Shown here: piece by piece, positions 17,303-26,212 of the stretch
How the letters are laid out: each line of letters begins with the position of its first letter
Numbering within the stretch: the first letter of the stretch is position 1
DNA from: [Borrelia] finlandensis
GTDB taxonomy: Bacteria > Spirochaetota > Spirochaetia > Borreliales > Borreliaceae
Reading direction: 5' to 3'
Assembly: GCF_000181875.2 (NCBI RefSeq)
Contig: NZ_ABJZ02000005.1
Location: 248,001-312,000 of the forward strand
Length of the DNA stretch: 64,000 bases
The notes under the pieces: model-generated
What the model was told of the DNA's origin: nothing
The model's input: only the letters and a program-made list of their open reading frames with translations
Databases searched by the model: none
Program-made: the position numbers and the translations under genes

Positions 17303-19471
17303 TTAATTTTTTGGAAATTCGCCCATAATTTTAACTATTACCGAATCTATTCCCTTCTTTTCATACAAAGCATCATAAAATACCGAATAAACTAATATTT
17401 TTTTAATATAATTTCTAGTTTGACTAAAAGGAATTGCCTCAATAAAAAGCTCTTTTGACAAATGTCCGTAACTTTTCTCCCACTTTCTAACATTACCAAT
17501 ACCCCCATTGTAGGACGCAAGAGCCTTATAAAGACTGCCGGTTGTAGATATTCTTTTTTTTAAATAATATGTTCCAATTATTATATTATCTTTTGGGATC
17601 TTTAAATCATAGTTAAAATACTTAAGTTCTTTGGAAATATCATTTGCTGTTGATGGCATAACCTGCATAAGGCCAACAGCACCCGGTTTTGAGACAGCAT
17701 TTTTCTCAAAGCTGCTCTCTGCTTTTATTAAAGAAAATACAACACTAGCTTCAAGCCCTCTCCTTTTAGCCCAATATTCTATCAAAGATCCATACAAATA
17801 AGGATAAAGTCTTTTATAGTCATTCTCCATTAAAGCAGATTCATCTTGGTTTACAAGATAATTAATCACAAGGGTTGCATCGTAATAATTTTCACTCTTT
17901 AAAAGTTCATCGTATACTTTTCGATAAAAATCGAGTGAAAATTTATATCCATTCCTAAAATCCTCAGAAATAAACCCTCTAACATAATTACAAAGATTGA
18001 ATTTTAAAAACCCTTCCAAAAAAATCTCATAATCGGATTGCTCATACTTAATATCAGACCCACCTGTAAAAAATTCATCAATATTTTGATCTAATAAATA
18101 CCTACTCATAAATGAAGAATAAGACCATTTATCATAATTAACAGCAGAATGCAAAAGACTCTTGTATTCTCCGCTTACGTTAGGTTTAATTAATTTATGA
18201 TATATAAGCCTTGCATTAATAAAAGCAAGCTTAGATAAAACAGAATTAGAAATAACTTTTTGAGCATTAGAATAAAGCTTATAAAGATTACCATAGTCTT
18301 CAAGCTGAATTGATTCTAAAATATACTCTTCTAAAATCTTAATAAAAGTAGAATTTTTTTTATCGCTCTCAGTATAAAACTTGGCCACACTTTCTGCAAA
18401 ATAATCCCTTGCGCTCTTAGTAAAAATTAAATTGCTAAAAGCAGTATTAAGCAAATCTAGCCTGTTAATCTCATTGATAAGATTTAAACCTTCAAAATAT
18501 TCTTTTAAAAGAAGAAGTCCTAAATTATTTTTTTCTCTAAGGTTTAGAATGCCTAAATAATAATTTTTATATTTGCTCTTTATTTTGCTAAAAAATGTTA
18601 AAGCACTTGAAACTTTGCCAGAACTAATAAAAGCCTTATAAACATCACTTAATACAATATTATTATCATAATAATCATTTAAACCATTTTTATTTAATAT
18701 ATTTATTGCACCATTAAAATTACCATTTGCCACTTCATACTTAAATCTAACAAGATTTAAAAAATTTGCACCAAAATACTTAGACTTATTTTCAATAATA
18801 AAATAATCATAAGCTCTTACATGTAAATAATTTGCAGGTAAATTCTCAAAAAGTTCATTAAAATAAATTTTTGACTCACTTACATTAGAAAGATTAAGAT
18901 AAAGAGCTGCTTTTAATAAAATATTTTCATTTTCCTGATAATCAGAAAATTTCATCTTATCAAGCTTATTTAAAAGACTAAGTGCCTTATCGTTTTTCTT
19001 TTGCCAATAAAGACTTTTAAAGTACCCCAGTATAATGAATTTATTATTTTCGTATTTTTTATAAAGCTTCTCTCCAATCAATTCAGATGCAAAATACTCT
19101 TTTATTGAGTTAAAATATTCAATAAGCTTAATCCCAGCAAACTGGGATGCAATGCTATCTCCATTAGCTATGGCCTTTTTCATATACTCTACAAATTTCT
19201 CTTCAAATCCTATTTTTTTAAATAAATAGGCAACATATATGTAAGAACTTGGATCTATGTTAAAATGCTTATCAAAATTTTTTTTTGAATAATCAAAATT
19301 CCATAACCAATTTAAATTATTTAAATCAAACTCTTTTGAATGCGCCTTAATAAAATCATTGCCTGAGATTTCTTTTTTTGCAAAGCAAGAAACTAAACTT
19401 AAAAATAAAAAAAGAAAAAGAAAATTTTGTAATACACAAGAACTTCTATTAAACATATTGATCTTTTTCAT
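17303..19471 (-). CDS. slt: Lytic murein transglycosylase, lipoprotein with repeat-rich N-terminus
   Basis: It cleaves peptidoglycan glycan strands from the periplasmic side. The N-terminus is a lipoprotein signal with lipobox LVSC ([16 protein letters not shown]). A long helical, TPR-like region fills residues 40-530. The SLT domain is at the C-terminus: SLIKAESSF supplies the catalytic glutamate, then AVGLMQVMP and ASYNGG. The start is uncertain. I give the ATG of MKKINMFN (722 residues) with a close AAGAG; a further ATG five codons on is possible. The 5' end overlaps the upstream gene by about 20 bases. It corresponds to BB0259 by order. Confidence 0.88.
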   Translation of the reverse strand: MKKINMFNRSSCVLQNFLFLFLFLSLVSCFAKKEISGNDFIKAHSKEFDLNNLNWLWNFDYSKKNFDKHFNIDPSSYIYVAYLFKKIGFEEKFVEYMKKAIANGDSIASQFAGIKLIEYFNSIKEYFASELIGEKLYKKYENNKFIILGYFKSLYWQKKNDKALSLLNKLDKMKFSDYQENENILLKAALYLNLSNVSESKIYFNELFENLPANYLHVRAYDYFIIENKSKYFGANFLNLVRFKYEVANGNFNGAINILNKNGLNDYYDNNIVLSDVYKAFISSGKVSSALTFFSKIKSKYKNYYLGILNLREKNNLGLLLLKEYFEGLNLINEINRLDLLNTAFSNLIFTKSARDYFAESVAKFYTESDKKNSTFIKILEEYILESIQLEDYGNLYKLYSNAQKVISNSVLSKLAFINARLIYHKLIKPNVSGEYKSLLHSAVNYDKWSYSSFMSRYLLDQNIDEFFTGGSDIKYEQSDYEIFLEGFLKFNLCNYVRGFISEDFRNGYKFSLDFYRKVYDELLKSENYYDATLVINYLVNQDESALMENDYKRLYPYLYGSLIEYWAKRRGLEASVVFSLIKAESSFEKNAVSKPGAVGLMQVMPSTANDISKELKYFNYDLKIPKDNIIIGTYYLKKRISTTGSLYKALASYNGGIGNVRKWEKSYGHLSKELFIEAIPFSQTRNYIKKILVYSVFYDALYEKKGIDSVIVKIMGEFPKN

Positions 19472-20453
19472 ATCTCTTAATTCTATCTTTATCATATTCA
19501 AAGTAATATGAAACAAAATCTCTAGGTTTTAAAATTTTTGAAAAAACTAAAAACAAAGAAAAAAATATCAAAAGAAAAAGAGAAATAAGACTCAAATACA
19601 ACATAGGAGAATGAACCATCCCCTCACTTGAATTTAATTTAAAATTGTTTTTTACCATATCATTCTCAAAATCTTCTCTAAGATCTAGTTCAACATCTTC
19701 ATCTGAAGTATCTATTAACTCTTTATCAATATCTGCAATAATGTCTTCAACGCTTAAATCATGCAAATCTTCTTCTTCTAAAGAAGATTCTTCTAATTTT
19801 TGAAGCTCAAAATTATTAAGATTTAAAGACTTCTCGTCAATATACTCAACTTTTTTATTTTCTAAATTAAGCTTTTTAGAATCAACATAGCTATCGTCAT
19901 AATTATCATCAAAATCTGAAGCATTTGTCTCAATTTTTTGGTCTTCTTCGGTTTTTAAATCTAAAGAATTAATAGTAGGCATACTTATATCAGAAACATC
20001 TTTTTTGACAAAATCATCTTTTTCTTTAAAATTTAAATCAAATTCAGAACCCAAATTTTCAACAGACAAATCACTGCCAATGCCACTTTTAAAATCATTT
20101 AAAGGGTTGCCCCTATTAGATCCTTTAAAATTTTGATTAAAATCTACAAGGCCTAAATCAAACTTCGATTTATCTTTAATCCCATCAGATTCACCATAAA
20201 CATAAAGTATTTCATCCACAACTTTAAAATAAACATTGACACTCAAGCTTTCCTTTTTTAAATTATCTAAGAAAAAAGAACCAACCAAAAAAGGATCTAA
20301 AAAATCTTCATATTCACTAACATAAAAATTCAAATTAATACTGGTATCACCTGCAACCTTGCCCAATATTATTCTCTTAACAGAACTATCATCTAAATTT
20401 AAAACCGAATAATACTCATTATTAGATAATTTTATCGCTAAAAACCCTTTCAA
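19449..20453 (-). CDS. Uncharacterised protein with acidic middle and one C-terminal membrane segment
   Basis: I do not recognise a family. Residues 1-90 look like a small beta-rich domain (MKGFLAIKLSNNEYY). Residues 100-270 are acidic and low-complexity, rich in Asp, Glu and Ser. A single membrane segment (LYLSLISLFLLIFFSLFLVF) lies near residue 285, leaving a short basic tail. The layout suggests a tail-anchored protein with a cytoplasmic N-terminal domain. The start is TTG; an AAGAGG lies nine bases upstream, and the nearby ATG at 20460 is out of frame. The gene overlaps the transglycosylase downstream and is divergent from a TPR gene. It corresponds to BB0260 by order. Confidence 0.75.
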   Translation of the reverse strand: MKGFLAIKLSNNEYYSVLNLDDSSVKRIILGKVAGDTSINLNFYVSEYEDFLDPFLVGSFFLDNLKKESLSVNVYFKVVDEILYVYGESDGIKDKSKFDLGLVDFNQNFKGSNRGNPLNDFKSGIGSDLSVENLGSEFDLNFKEKDDFVKKDVSDISMPTINSLDLKTEEDQKIETNASDFDDNYDDSYVDSKKLNLENKKVEYIDEKSLNLNNFELQKLEESSLEEEDLHDLSVEDIIADIDKELIDTSDEDVELDLREDFENDMVKNNFKLNSSEGMVHSPMLYLSLISLFLLIFFSLFLVFSKILKPRDFVSYYFEYDKDRIKRYEKDQYV

Positions 20454-20506
20454 AAATCATAACCTCTTTGCTTTGCTAATTTTATTGAAACTAAACTTAC
20501 GCACTA

Positions 20507-20538
20507 ATTATAGTTATCATTATTATTATAACTATAAT
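20507..20538. promoter_or_regulatory. Palindromic divergent promoter
   Basis: ATTATAGTTAT (20507-20517) and ATAACTATAAT (20528-20538) form a perfect 11-base inverted repeat with a 10-base spacer. Each arm carries a TATAAT pointing outward, minus strand at 20507-20512 and plus strand at 20533-20538. The two -10 boxes would therefore serve the two divergent membrane-protein genes. No strong -35 hexamers are visible. The rest of this gap (20454-20659) holds the 20-base tandem repeat described separately. Confidence 0.55.
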
Positions 20539-20570
20539 ATAATATAAATAATGTGATATTCAACTTACAA

Positions 20571-20610
20571 ATTACTTTTATTTTAAGTAAATAACTTTTA
20601 TTAAAAGTAA
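20571..20610 (+). repeat. 20-base tandem repeat, two copies
   Basis: Two adjacent 20-base units (20571-20590 and 20591-20610) match at 17 of 20 positions. Each ends in AAGTAA, and each is itself partly palindromic (TTACTT...AAGTAA in the first). They lie in the predicted leader of the plus-strand TPR gene, 50-90 bases before its start. They could be paired regulator sites or an AT-rich slippage duplication. Confidence 0.6.
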
Positions 20611-20659
20611 CTATGATGATGCAAATTAATGGGATATTTTTAATTTAGGAGCAATACGA

Positions 20660-22042
20660 GTGTTGTCACTATTTATAGTAATCTCTTCATTGACAGTATT
20701 TATTTTAGTGTTTTTATTTTTTAAAATAGCATTAAAACTTACAATAGGTAAAAATATAGGGAAAATCAAAAAAGATGATGAGAGAACGCGAAAATTAATC
20801 GAAAGAGCAATTTCCCTATTAAAAACAAATCCAAATGAAATAGGCGCCCTTGAAATTTTAAATAATTACTACTATAAAAACAAAGACCATGAAAATGGCA
20901 TAAAATATGCAAAAAAATTATGTCAATTAATAGAAGATAACCCAATAAGCCAAGAAATAAACACATTTAAAGCTTTTTTAAGTTATGGATTTTATAATCT
21001 TAAAAGAAATTTTAACAGAGAAGCCTTAGAATATTTAAGAAAAGCTTTTCTGATTAAAAAAACAGATGAAGATGCAAATTATTATCTTGGTATAGCATTC
21101 TTAAAAAACGAAATGTATAAAGAGGCTCTATACTATCTTAAAAAAGTCCACAATTTTAATAAAAATAATAAAGATATCCTAAAACACCTGGGAATAACTT
21201 TATTTAATTTAGAAAGCTACAGACAAGCTGTTATAATATTTAACAATATAAAAAAAAATATACAAGGCGACATTGAAGCTCTTTTGGCATATGCTAAGTC
21301 TTTGTCAAAAATGAATCAAGATCATCTAGCACTAGAGATTGCCAACAAAATAAAACAAAAAGATGGAATGATTTATGAGGCTTTATTGATTACATCTGAG
21401 ATTCATTCAAAAAATAAAGAATTAGAAAAATTAGAACAAAATATTAAAGAAATAATAAAAGTAAAACCCGACTTGCCTAAAAAAACTTTCCTTGAATTAT
21501 TTTATAATCTTGGAGAACTTCAAATCTCTGCTGAAAATTATCAAAAAGCTACAGAAGCTTTTACCAAGGTTGAAGAGATTGATCCAAATTACAAAAATAT
21601 TAAAGAAAAATTGGAATTCAGCAAAAGGTTAAACGAAAACATAGCCCTAAGAATATATTTGCGCAGTTCAAAAGAAAATTTTGAAAAAATAGCAAATGAG
21701 ATTATTTTAAAACTATATTTAAATAAATTTCAAATAAGAGATTCTAAAATAAACGAAGTAACAACACAATTTATTGATATAAACTTTCACTTAGCTAACA
21801 ATCAATGGGAAGAAAATTTAATAGTGCGTTTTGTAAGAACTGAACAAGATACTTTTGGTGAATTATTCTTAAAAGATTTCATTTCAAAAATAAAAGAAAA
21901 TAAAACAAAAGGACTCTGTATTGCTCCATCAAAATTCTCTTTAAAGGCTAAACAAATGATTGAAGGAAGACTTATTGATCTAGTAGAAGGCAAAAAACTA
22001 ACTCAAATACTTAAAAAAATTAACATATCCAAATACACATGA
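20660..22042 (+). CDS. TPR protein with N-terminal membrane anchor
   Basis: A single hydrophobic segment (LFIVISSLTVFILVFLFF) begins the protein. It is followed by several tetratricopeptide-like repeats, for example EALEYLRKAFLIKKTDEDANYYLGIAF and ATEAFTKVEEIDPNYKN. The last 130 residues are different and include a possible restriction-endonuclease-like fold (WEENLIVRFVRTE, then GLCIAPSKFS), which I cannot confirm. It is probably membrane-bound and facing the cytoplasm. The start is GTG, with AGGAG eight bases upstream. It ends six bases from the convergent M23 gene. It corresponds to BB0261 by order; its function is unknown. Confidence 0.8.
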   Translation: MLSLFIVISSLTVFILVFLFFKIALKLTIGKNIGKIKKDDERTRKLIERAISLLKTNPNEIGALEILNNYYYKNKDHENGIKYAKKLCQLIEDNPISQEINTFKAFLSYGFYNLKRNFNREALEYLRKAFLIKKTDEDANYYLGIAFLKNEMYKEALYYLKKVHNFNKNNKDILKHLGITLFNLESYRQAVIIFNNIKKNIQGDIEALLAYAKSLSKMNQDHLALEIANKIKQKDGMIYEALLITSEIHSKNKELEKLEQNIKEIIKVKPDLPKKTFLELFYNLGELQISAENYQKATEAFTKVEEIDPNYKNIKEKLEFSKRLNENIALRIYLRSSKENFEKIANEIILKLYLNKFQIRDSKINEVTTQFIDINFHLANNQWEENLIVRFVRTEQDTFGELFLKDFISKIKENKTKGLCIAPSKFSLKAKQMIEGRLIDLVEGKKLTQILKKINISKYT

Positions 22043-22048
22043 AAAACA

Positions 22049-23302
22049 TTATCTTAAATATTTCATAGGATTTTCAGTTTTACCATTTTTAAAAATGGTA
22101 AAATGCAGATGATTGCCCGTACTATAACCAGTACTTCCCATATAACCTATTACCGCTCCCCTTGAAACTTTTTTTCCAACCTTAACGGCAAAAGAATTCA
22201 AATGTGCATATAAAGTTTGGAATCCATTGCTGTGAGAAATGACAATATATTTTCCATACCCCCCCGCATTAAATCCAGCAGTTACAACAATACCTTCTCT
22301 TGAAGCTTTAATAGGCGTATTAGCTAAATTTGCAATATCTATTCCATTGTGAAAACTAATAACTCCTGTAAACGGATCTGGTCGATAGCCATACCCCGAA
22401 GTAATAACACCCTGCACAGGATAAATAAAAGTCTCGCCTAATACCTCTTTTAAAAAATCTTTGGGCAATCTTCCCCCAGGAATAAACAACTTTTGCCCTA
22501 AAAATAAAACTTCATTATCAAGATTATTAGAATCTAAAATATCAACCTTGGGAACATTATAAGCACTAGCTATAGATGAAATAGAGTCATTTTTTTTAAC
22601 AACATAAACAATTCCTTTCATATTGGGAACTTTAATAACTGAATTTGGCTTAATATTTCTCACATCTTTAATTTCATTAAAAGAAATTAAAGTTTCACTG
22701 GTTATTTGATATCTAGCTGCAACATGCGAAAGCGTTTCTCCAGGCTTAATTTTATGATCAAATACCTTTAATACAAAATTTTTTTTAAATCCAGGAACAT
22801 TTGCAGAAATATTAGATTCAGGTAAATAACTACTAATTTGAGCTATATCTTGATCACTATAATATAAAAATGTATCAATAAAATAATCTTTGGGCAAAGA
22901 AAGCCTATTTAAAAAAACATACGAACCATAATAAGAAAAAATGTTAATATAAAATGTTAATATAAAAATAAAGATTATTGCATTAAGCTTAAAAACAAAT
23001 TTATAATCTAATCTTACACTAAAGATATCAAAAACTTTATCTCTCAAGCTCTTGTAATAATATTTATATTCATAATGATTAATATTTTGTATTTTAAGCT
23101 TATAGAAAAATAAAGAAACTTTTTTAAAAAAATTGATTTTTTTTTTAAAGAAGTTCTTAATCTTAAAAACTTTTTTTCTTCTTTTACCAATATTAGAAAT
23201 ATTTGCAAAATCTTTTAATTCAAAATTAACACTCTTTTTGCTATTGAATAAAAAATTTTTTTTACGTTTTTCTACCCTTTGCTTTTTTTTTGGTATAATC
23301 AT
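22049..23302 (-). CDS. LysM-M23 peptidoglycan endopeptidase
   Basis: This is a membrane-anchored cell-wall hydrolase. A very basic N-terminus of about 110 residues is followed by one membrane segment (LNAIIFIFILTFYINIF). Then come two LysM peptidoglycan-binding repeats (HKIKPGETLSHVAARY and YVVKKNDSISSIASAY) and a C-terminal M23 domain. The zinc ligands fit His318 and Asp322 (HNGIDIAN) and His400 (NHLHF), with His367 in LYAHL. The 417 residues match the NlpD/MepM type. The ATG has a poor SD and a -10 box only 14 bases upstream, so its leader is very short. It is convergent with the TPR gene and divergent from lepB. Confidence 0.92.
   Translation of the reverse strand: MIIPKKKQRVEKRKKNFLFNSKKSVNFELKDFANISNIGKRRKKVFKIKNFFKKKINFFKKVSLFFYKLKIQNINHYEYKYYYKSLRDKVFDIFSVRLDYKFVFKLNAIIFIFILTFYINIFSYYGSYVFLNRLSLPKDYFIDTFLYYSDQDIAQISSYLPESNISANVPGFKKNFVLKVFDHKIKPGETLSHVAARYQITSETLISFNEIKDVRNIKPNSVIKVPNMKGIVYVVKKNDSISSIASAYNVPKVDILDSNNLDNEVLFLGQKLFIPGGRLPKDFLKEVLGETFIYPVQGVITSGYGYRPDPFTGVISFHNGIDIANLANTPIKASREGIVVTAGFNAGGYGKYIVISHSNGFQTLYAHLNSFAVKVGKKVSRGAVIGYMGSTGYSTGNHLHFTIFKNGKTENPMKYLR
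23291..23299 (+). promoter_or_regulatory. Extended -10 promoter for lepB
   Basis: TGGTATAAT on the plus strand is an extended -10 element (TG, one base, TATAAT). It lies about 65 bases before the lepB ATG and inside the first codons of the divergent M23 gene. No good -35 is visible, as is common with extended -10 promoters. Confidence 0.5.
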
Positions 23303-23315
23303 AACATGCTATTTC

Positions 23316-23321
23316 ATTATA
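23316..23321 (-). promoter_or_regulatory. Likely -10 box for the LysM-M23 gene
   Basis: TATAAT on the minus strand ends 14 bases before the ATG of the hydrolase gene, which predicts a nearly leaderless transcript. The -35 region is weak. It partly overlaps the territory of the oppositely directed lepB promoter, so the two may interfere. Confidence 0.4.
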
Positions 23322-23363
23322 CAATAGAAAATTGCATTTGAATGAAAGCATCGTTTAAAAGTT

Positions 23364-23870
23364 ATGAGAATATTTAAAGCTCACAAATATGAACTAGCGT
23401 CGATTTTAGCCGCTTGCTTATTTTTAATAACCTTAATAAAACTATTCTTATCATTTTACATAGTAAAAGGCGAATCAATGACTCCAGCAATATTTGAAAA
23501 AAATTGGATTGTAAATCACAAGTTTGCATATGGACTTAGGATTAAAAAGCAGCAAAAATACCTTTTATTATGGAAAAACCCCAAAAAAAATGAAATGGTG
23601 CTTATTAAAGATCCCATAACAAACAAAATTGCCATTAAAAAAATTTTTGCAATTCCAGGAGAAAAATTTAAACAAATAGAAAAAAATAAAATATGCATAC
23701 ATAATTTAAACTTTAAAATAGATGAAAATATTTTAAAAAAAAATACTAAAAAAATTCCCGAAGACCACTATTTAGTTATAGGAGAAAACAGACAGATCTC
23801 ATTAGACTCAAGAGATTACGGATTTATAAAAATTGATAATATATTGGGAAAAATAATTTATTACTTTTAA
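23364..23870 (+). CDS. lepB: Signal peptidase I
   Basis: It cleaves Sec signal peptides at the outer face of the inner membrane. One N-terminal membrane segment (LASILAACLFLITLIKLFL) precedes the catalytic serine, Ser38 in GESMTP. The general base fits Lys92 in AIKKIFAIPGE. Later boxes (DHYLVIGENRQISLDSRDYG) match the SxDSRxxG region. At 168 residues it is a short, minimal version. The SD is weak. An 11-codon out-of-frame ATG reading (23342-23377) overlaps the start and may be meaningless. It is the only plus-strand gene between two long minus-strand runs. Confidence 0.95.
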   Translation: MRIFKAHKYELASILAACLFLITLIKLFLSFYIVKGESMTPAIFEKNWIVNHKFAYGLRIKKQQKYLLLWKNPKKNEMVLIKDPITNKIAIKKIFAIPGEKFKQIEKNKICIHNLNFKIDENILKKNTKKIPEDHYLVIGENRQISLDSRDYGFIKIDNILGKIIYYF

Positions 23871-23895
23871 AAAATATTTTTGCTTCTTTGAGTTT

Positions 23896-25365
23896 TTAAT
23901 CAATAATATTTGCAAAAGTGTTTGAAAGACTCTCTTTTGCTACATTGTCAGATGAACTTGTAATTTTTATTTCAATAAAATTAGAAGAATTGGTCTCTAA
24001 ATCTTTAGCATTAACACTCAAAATACCACTTTCATTTAAAGTAAAAAGTACCTCTATTTTGGGAATTCCTTTTAAAGCTTTTTGAATATTGCCAAAGGAA
24101 AACCTACCTATAGAATAATTCAAAGAGGCTTTTTTATATTCGCCTTGAAGTATGTGAATCTCAATTTCATCTTGATAATCATTGGTAGTCGTAAATAGTT
24201 TGCTCCTAGAAATTGGCAAAGAAGTATTTCTCTTTATTAGAGTAAAAAATTCATTATCCTTTATCTCAAGTCCAAGAGAATAAGGAGTCACATCCTTAAA
24301 CTTGATAACAGGGTCATTTCTAGAAAGACTAAAAGCATGAATACCTGCACCAATAGCTACAACTTCATCTTGATTTAAAGCATCTAAAATTGTAGCAGAA
24401 GGAAAGGATTCCTTTAAAACTTTTTCAATCAAGGGTATCCTTGTTGAACCACCAGAAAGTATGATTTTTGAAACACTACTAATATCAATCCCAGAATCAG
24501 CAATACATTCCATAGATAACTGAATAGTTTTGTCAATATATTCACTTATCATTGAATTAAATTCATCCCTTTTAAGATTATAATTTAAATGCTTACCATC
24601 AAGAAAAAGCAAAGTAATGTCGACCTCTTCCATAACAGATAGATTTTTTTTACCCTCTTCAATTCGCTCTCTTAACTGCTCTAGAAGAAAAATATCTTCT
24701 AGATTAAAATCAGGATATTTATTTTTAAAACTATCTAAAACATACTTTTCAATGATTTTATTAAAGTCATTACCTCCAAGTCGACTTTGCCCTTTAACCG
24801 AAAGAACAGTATAGGTGTCGCCTCGTTTCTCCATAAGAGTTACATCAAAAGTTCCACCCCCAAGATCATAAATAAGAAAAATTCCATCAATCTGTCTTTC
24901 AAAGGCATAAGCAATGGCAGCTGCGGTTGGTTCATTAAGTATGGCCTTACAATTCAAACCAGCAAAATTTGCAGCCTCAACAACACATCTTCTTTGAATC
25001 TCAGAAAAATAGGCAGGAACTGTTATTACAGCATTTTCAATTTCTTCATCTAAAAATTTTTCAGCGTTCCTTTTAACACTAGCAAGCAAATGTGCTGAAA
25101 TATATTCTGCTTTATAAAATTCACCATCTACTTTATAAAAATTATTAGAGCCTATATTGGTCTTAAAATTATAAAATGTTTTTTGAGGGTTAACTAATAT
25201 TTGATTTTTAGCGGCACTTCCAACAAGAACATCCTTATCTGAGAAAGAAACAATAGAAGGAGTTATTCGCTCACCCCTTTCATTTAATATTATCTTAGAA
25301 CTAACATCAAAATACGATGCAACAGTATTTGTGGTTCCAAGATCAATACCTATCCATTTTTTCAT
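23896..25365 (-). CDS. Short DnaK-like (Hsp70) protein lacking the lid
   Basis: The Hsp70 nucleotide-binding domain is complete: IGIDLGTTNT at the start, VPAYFSEIQRR, NEPTAAAIAYA, DLGGGTFDVTL and ILSGGSTRIPLI. A beta-type substrate-binding domain follows (about residues 370-475). The protein then ends at 489 residues, against about 635 for DnaK, so the helical lid and C-terminal tail are absent. It is therefore a specialised chaperone rather than the main DnaK, which Borrelia encodes elsewhere. A strong GGGGAGG lies five bases before the ATG, which is inside the end of the upstream gene (23-base overlap), so it is coupled to the flagellar-operon tail. It corresponds to BB0264 by order. Confidence 0.9.
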   Translation of the reverse strand: MKKWIGIDLGTTNTVASYFDVSSKIILNERGERITPSIVSFSDKDVLVGSAAKNQILVNPQKTFYNFKTNIGSNNFYKVDGEFYKAEYISAHLLASVKRNAEKFLDEEIENAVITVPAYFSEIQRRCVVEAANFAGLNCKAILNEPTAAAIAYAFERQIDGIFLIYDLGGGTFDVTLMEKRGDTYTVLSVKGQSRLGGNDFNKIIEKYVLDSFKNKYPDFNLEDIFLLEQLRERIEEGKKNLSVMEEVDITLLFLDGKHLNYNLKRDEFNSMISEYIDKTIQLSMECIADSGIDISSVSKIILSGGSTRIPLIEKVLKESFPSATILDALNQDEVVAIGAGIHAFSLSRNDPVIKFKDVTPYSLGLEIKDNEFFTLIKRNTSLPISRSKLFTTTNDYQDEIEIHILQGEYKKASLNYSIGRFSFGNIQKALKGIPKIEVLFTLNESGILSVNAKDLETNSSNFIEIKITSSSDNVAKESLSNTFANIID

Positions 25366-25864
25366 GAATACCTCCCCTATGTATTGAAATAATCAACTCA
25401 ACCTCACCTAAATCTAACTTAAACTTTTTAGCAATAGCTTCAAAAGACATACCTTGTTCATGAAGTAAAATAATCTGATTGCGAACATTATAACTTTCTT
25501 TTATTATATTTTTTTCAACAGTAGGCATAGAATAATCCAAATTACTTTTATAAATTCCATCACTTTTCGATCCAAAACTAGAAGGACTATTGCCAGGAAT
25601 AGAGCTGTTGTTAAATCCTAACAACCTCTGGTCAAGAATTTCAATTCTCTCGTCAACCTCTTTGATGATTCTATTTAAACTTTCAATTTTTATTTCAATA
25701 ATATTTATATTTCTATCCGTAGCCTGATTAATTTCAATAATTGTTTTATCTACCTCACTTTTGAACTTTCTAAGTATGCTATTAGATTTTATTTTCAAAT
25801 TAATATACACATGAAAATATATAAAAATAAATATAATTAAAATAAGATAAAAAACAATAAACAT
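25343..25864 (-). CDS. SwrB-like membrane-anchored protein
   Basis: The protein has one N-terminal membrane segment (FIVFYLILIIFIFIYFHVYI), a coiled coil (about residues 35-85), a Ser/Gly-rich linker, and a C-terminal helix-turn-helix-like stretch EQGMSFEAIAKKFKLDLGEV. This order resembles Bacillus SwrB, which sits at the end of the fla/che operon and helps activate flagellar export. Homology is inferred from layout and the C-terminal motif, not proved. It lies downstream of flagellar genes here, which supports the idea. Its end overlaps the DnaK-like gene. It corresponds to BB0265 by order. Confidence 0.65.
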   Translation of the reverse strand: MFIVFYLILIIFIFIYFHVYINLKIKSNSILRKFKSEVDKTIIEINQATDRNINIIEIKIESLNRIIKEVDERIEILDQRLLGFNNSSIPGNSPSSFGSKSDGIYKSNLDYSMPTVEKNIIKESYNVRNQIILLHEQGMSFEAIAKKFKLDLGEVELIISIHRGGIHEKMDRY

Positions 25865-25883
25865 ATAAAAGCCCTAAAACATT

Positions 25884-26186
25884 TTATCTCTTAATATTAA
25901 CATTTTTACCAATTTTAGGATCTTCAAACTTATCAGAATATAAACTAAGCATTACCTTCTCTTCATTTTTATTTTTTTTAACTGGAAACGAAAGTAAATA
26001 ATTATCCTCGACTTTATTAACTACACATACATTACCAACCTCAGAATCAGTATGACAATCCCTTAAAAATCTAAATCTAGCATTTTGATTAATTTTTAAT
26101 CTTTTGCGCTTTTCACTTTCACTTAAAAATTGTCTAGCTTTAAAAGATCCAACAACAGACATTTTAAAAACTTCAAATGTATCCAT
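25884..26186 (-). CDS. Small hypothetical protein, flagellar-operon tail
   Basis: I do not recognise this protein of 100 residues. It is basic in its first half (KARQFLSESEKRKRLKINQNARFRFLRDC) with a more beta-like second half (VGNVCVVNKVEDNYLLSFPV), and has no membrane segment or signal. I chose the ATG at MDTFEVF because AAGGA lies seven bases upstream; a TTG two codons earlier overlaps that region. It lies between the FapA-like and SwrB-like genes with short gaps, so it is almost certainly cotranscribed with them. A cytoplasmic accessory role in flagellar assembly is only a guess. It corresponds to BB0266 by order. Confidence 0.7.
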   Translation of the reverse strand: MDTFEVFKMSVVGSFKARQFLSESEKRKRLKINQNARFRFLRDCHTDSEVGNVCVVNKVEDNYLLSFPVKKNKNEEKVMLSLYSDKFEDPKIGKNVNIKR

Positions 26187-26212
26187 ATACAAATCCTTAT
26201 ATTAAAGATCAT

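Noticed and set aside
23871..23895. Terminator between lepB and the DnaK-like gene
   Set aside because: Only an A/T palindrome (AAAAATATTTTT) without G-C pairs is present; not convincing as an intrinsic terminator.
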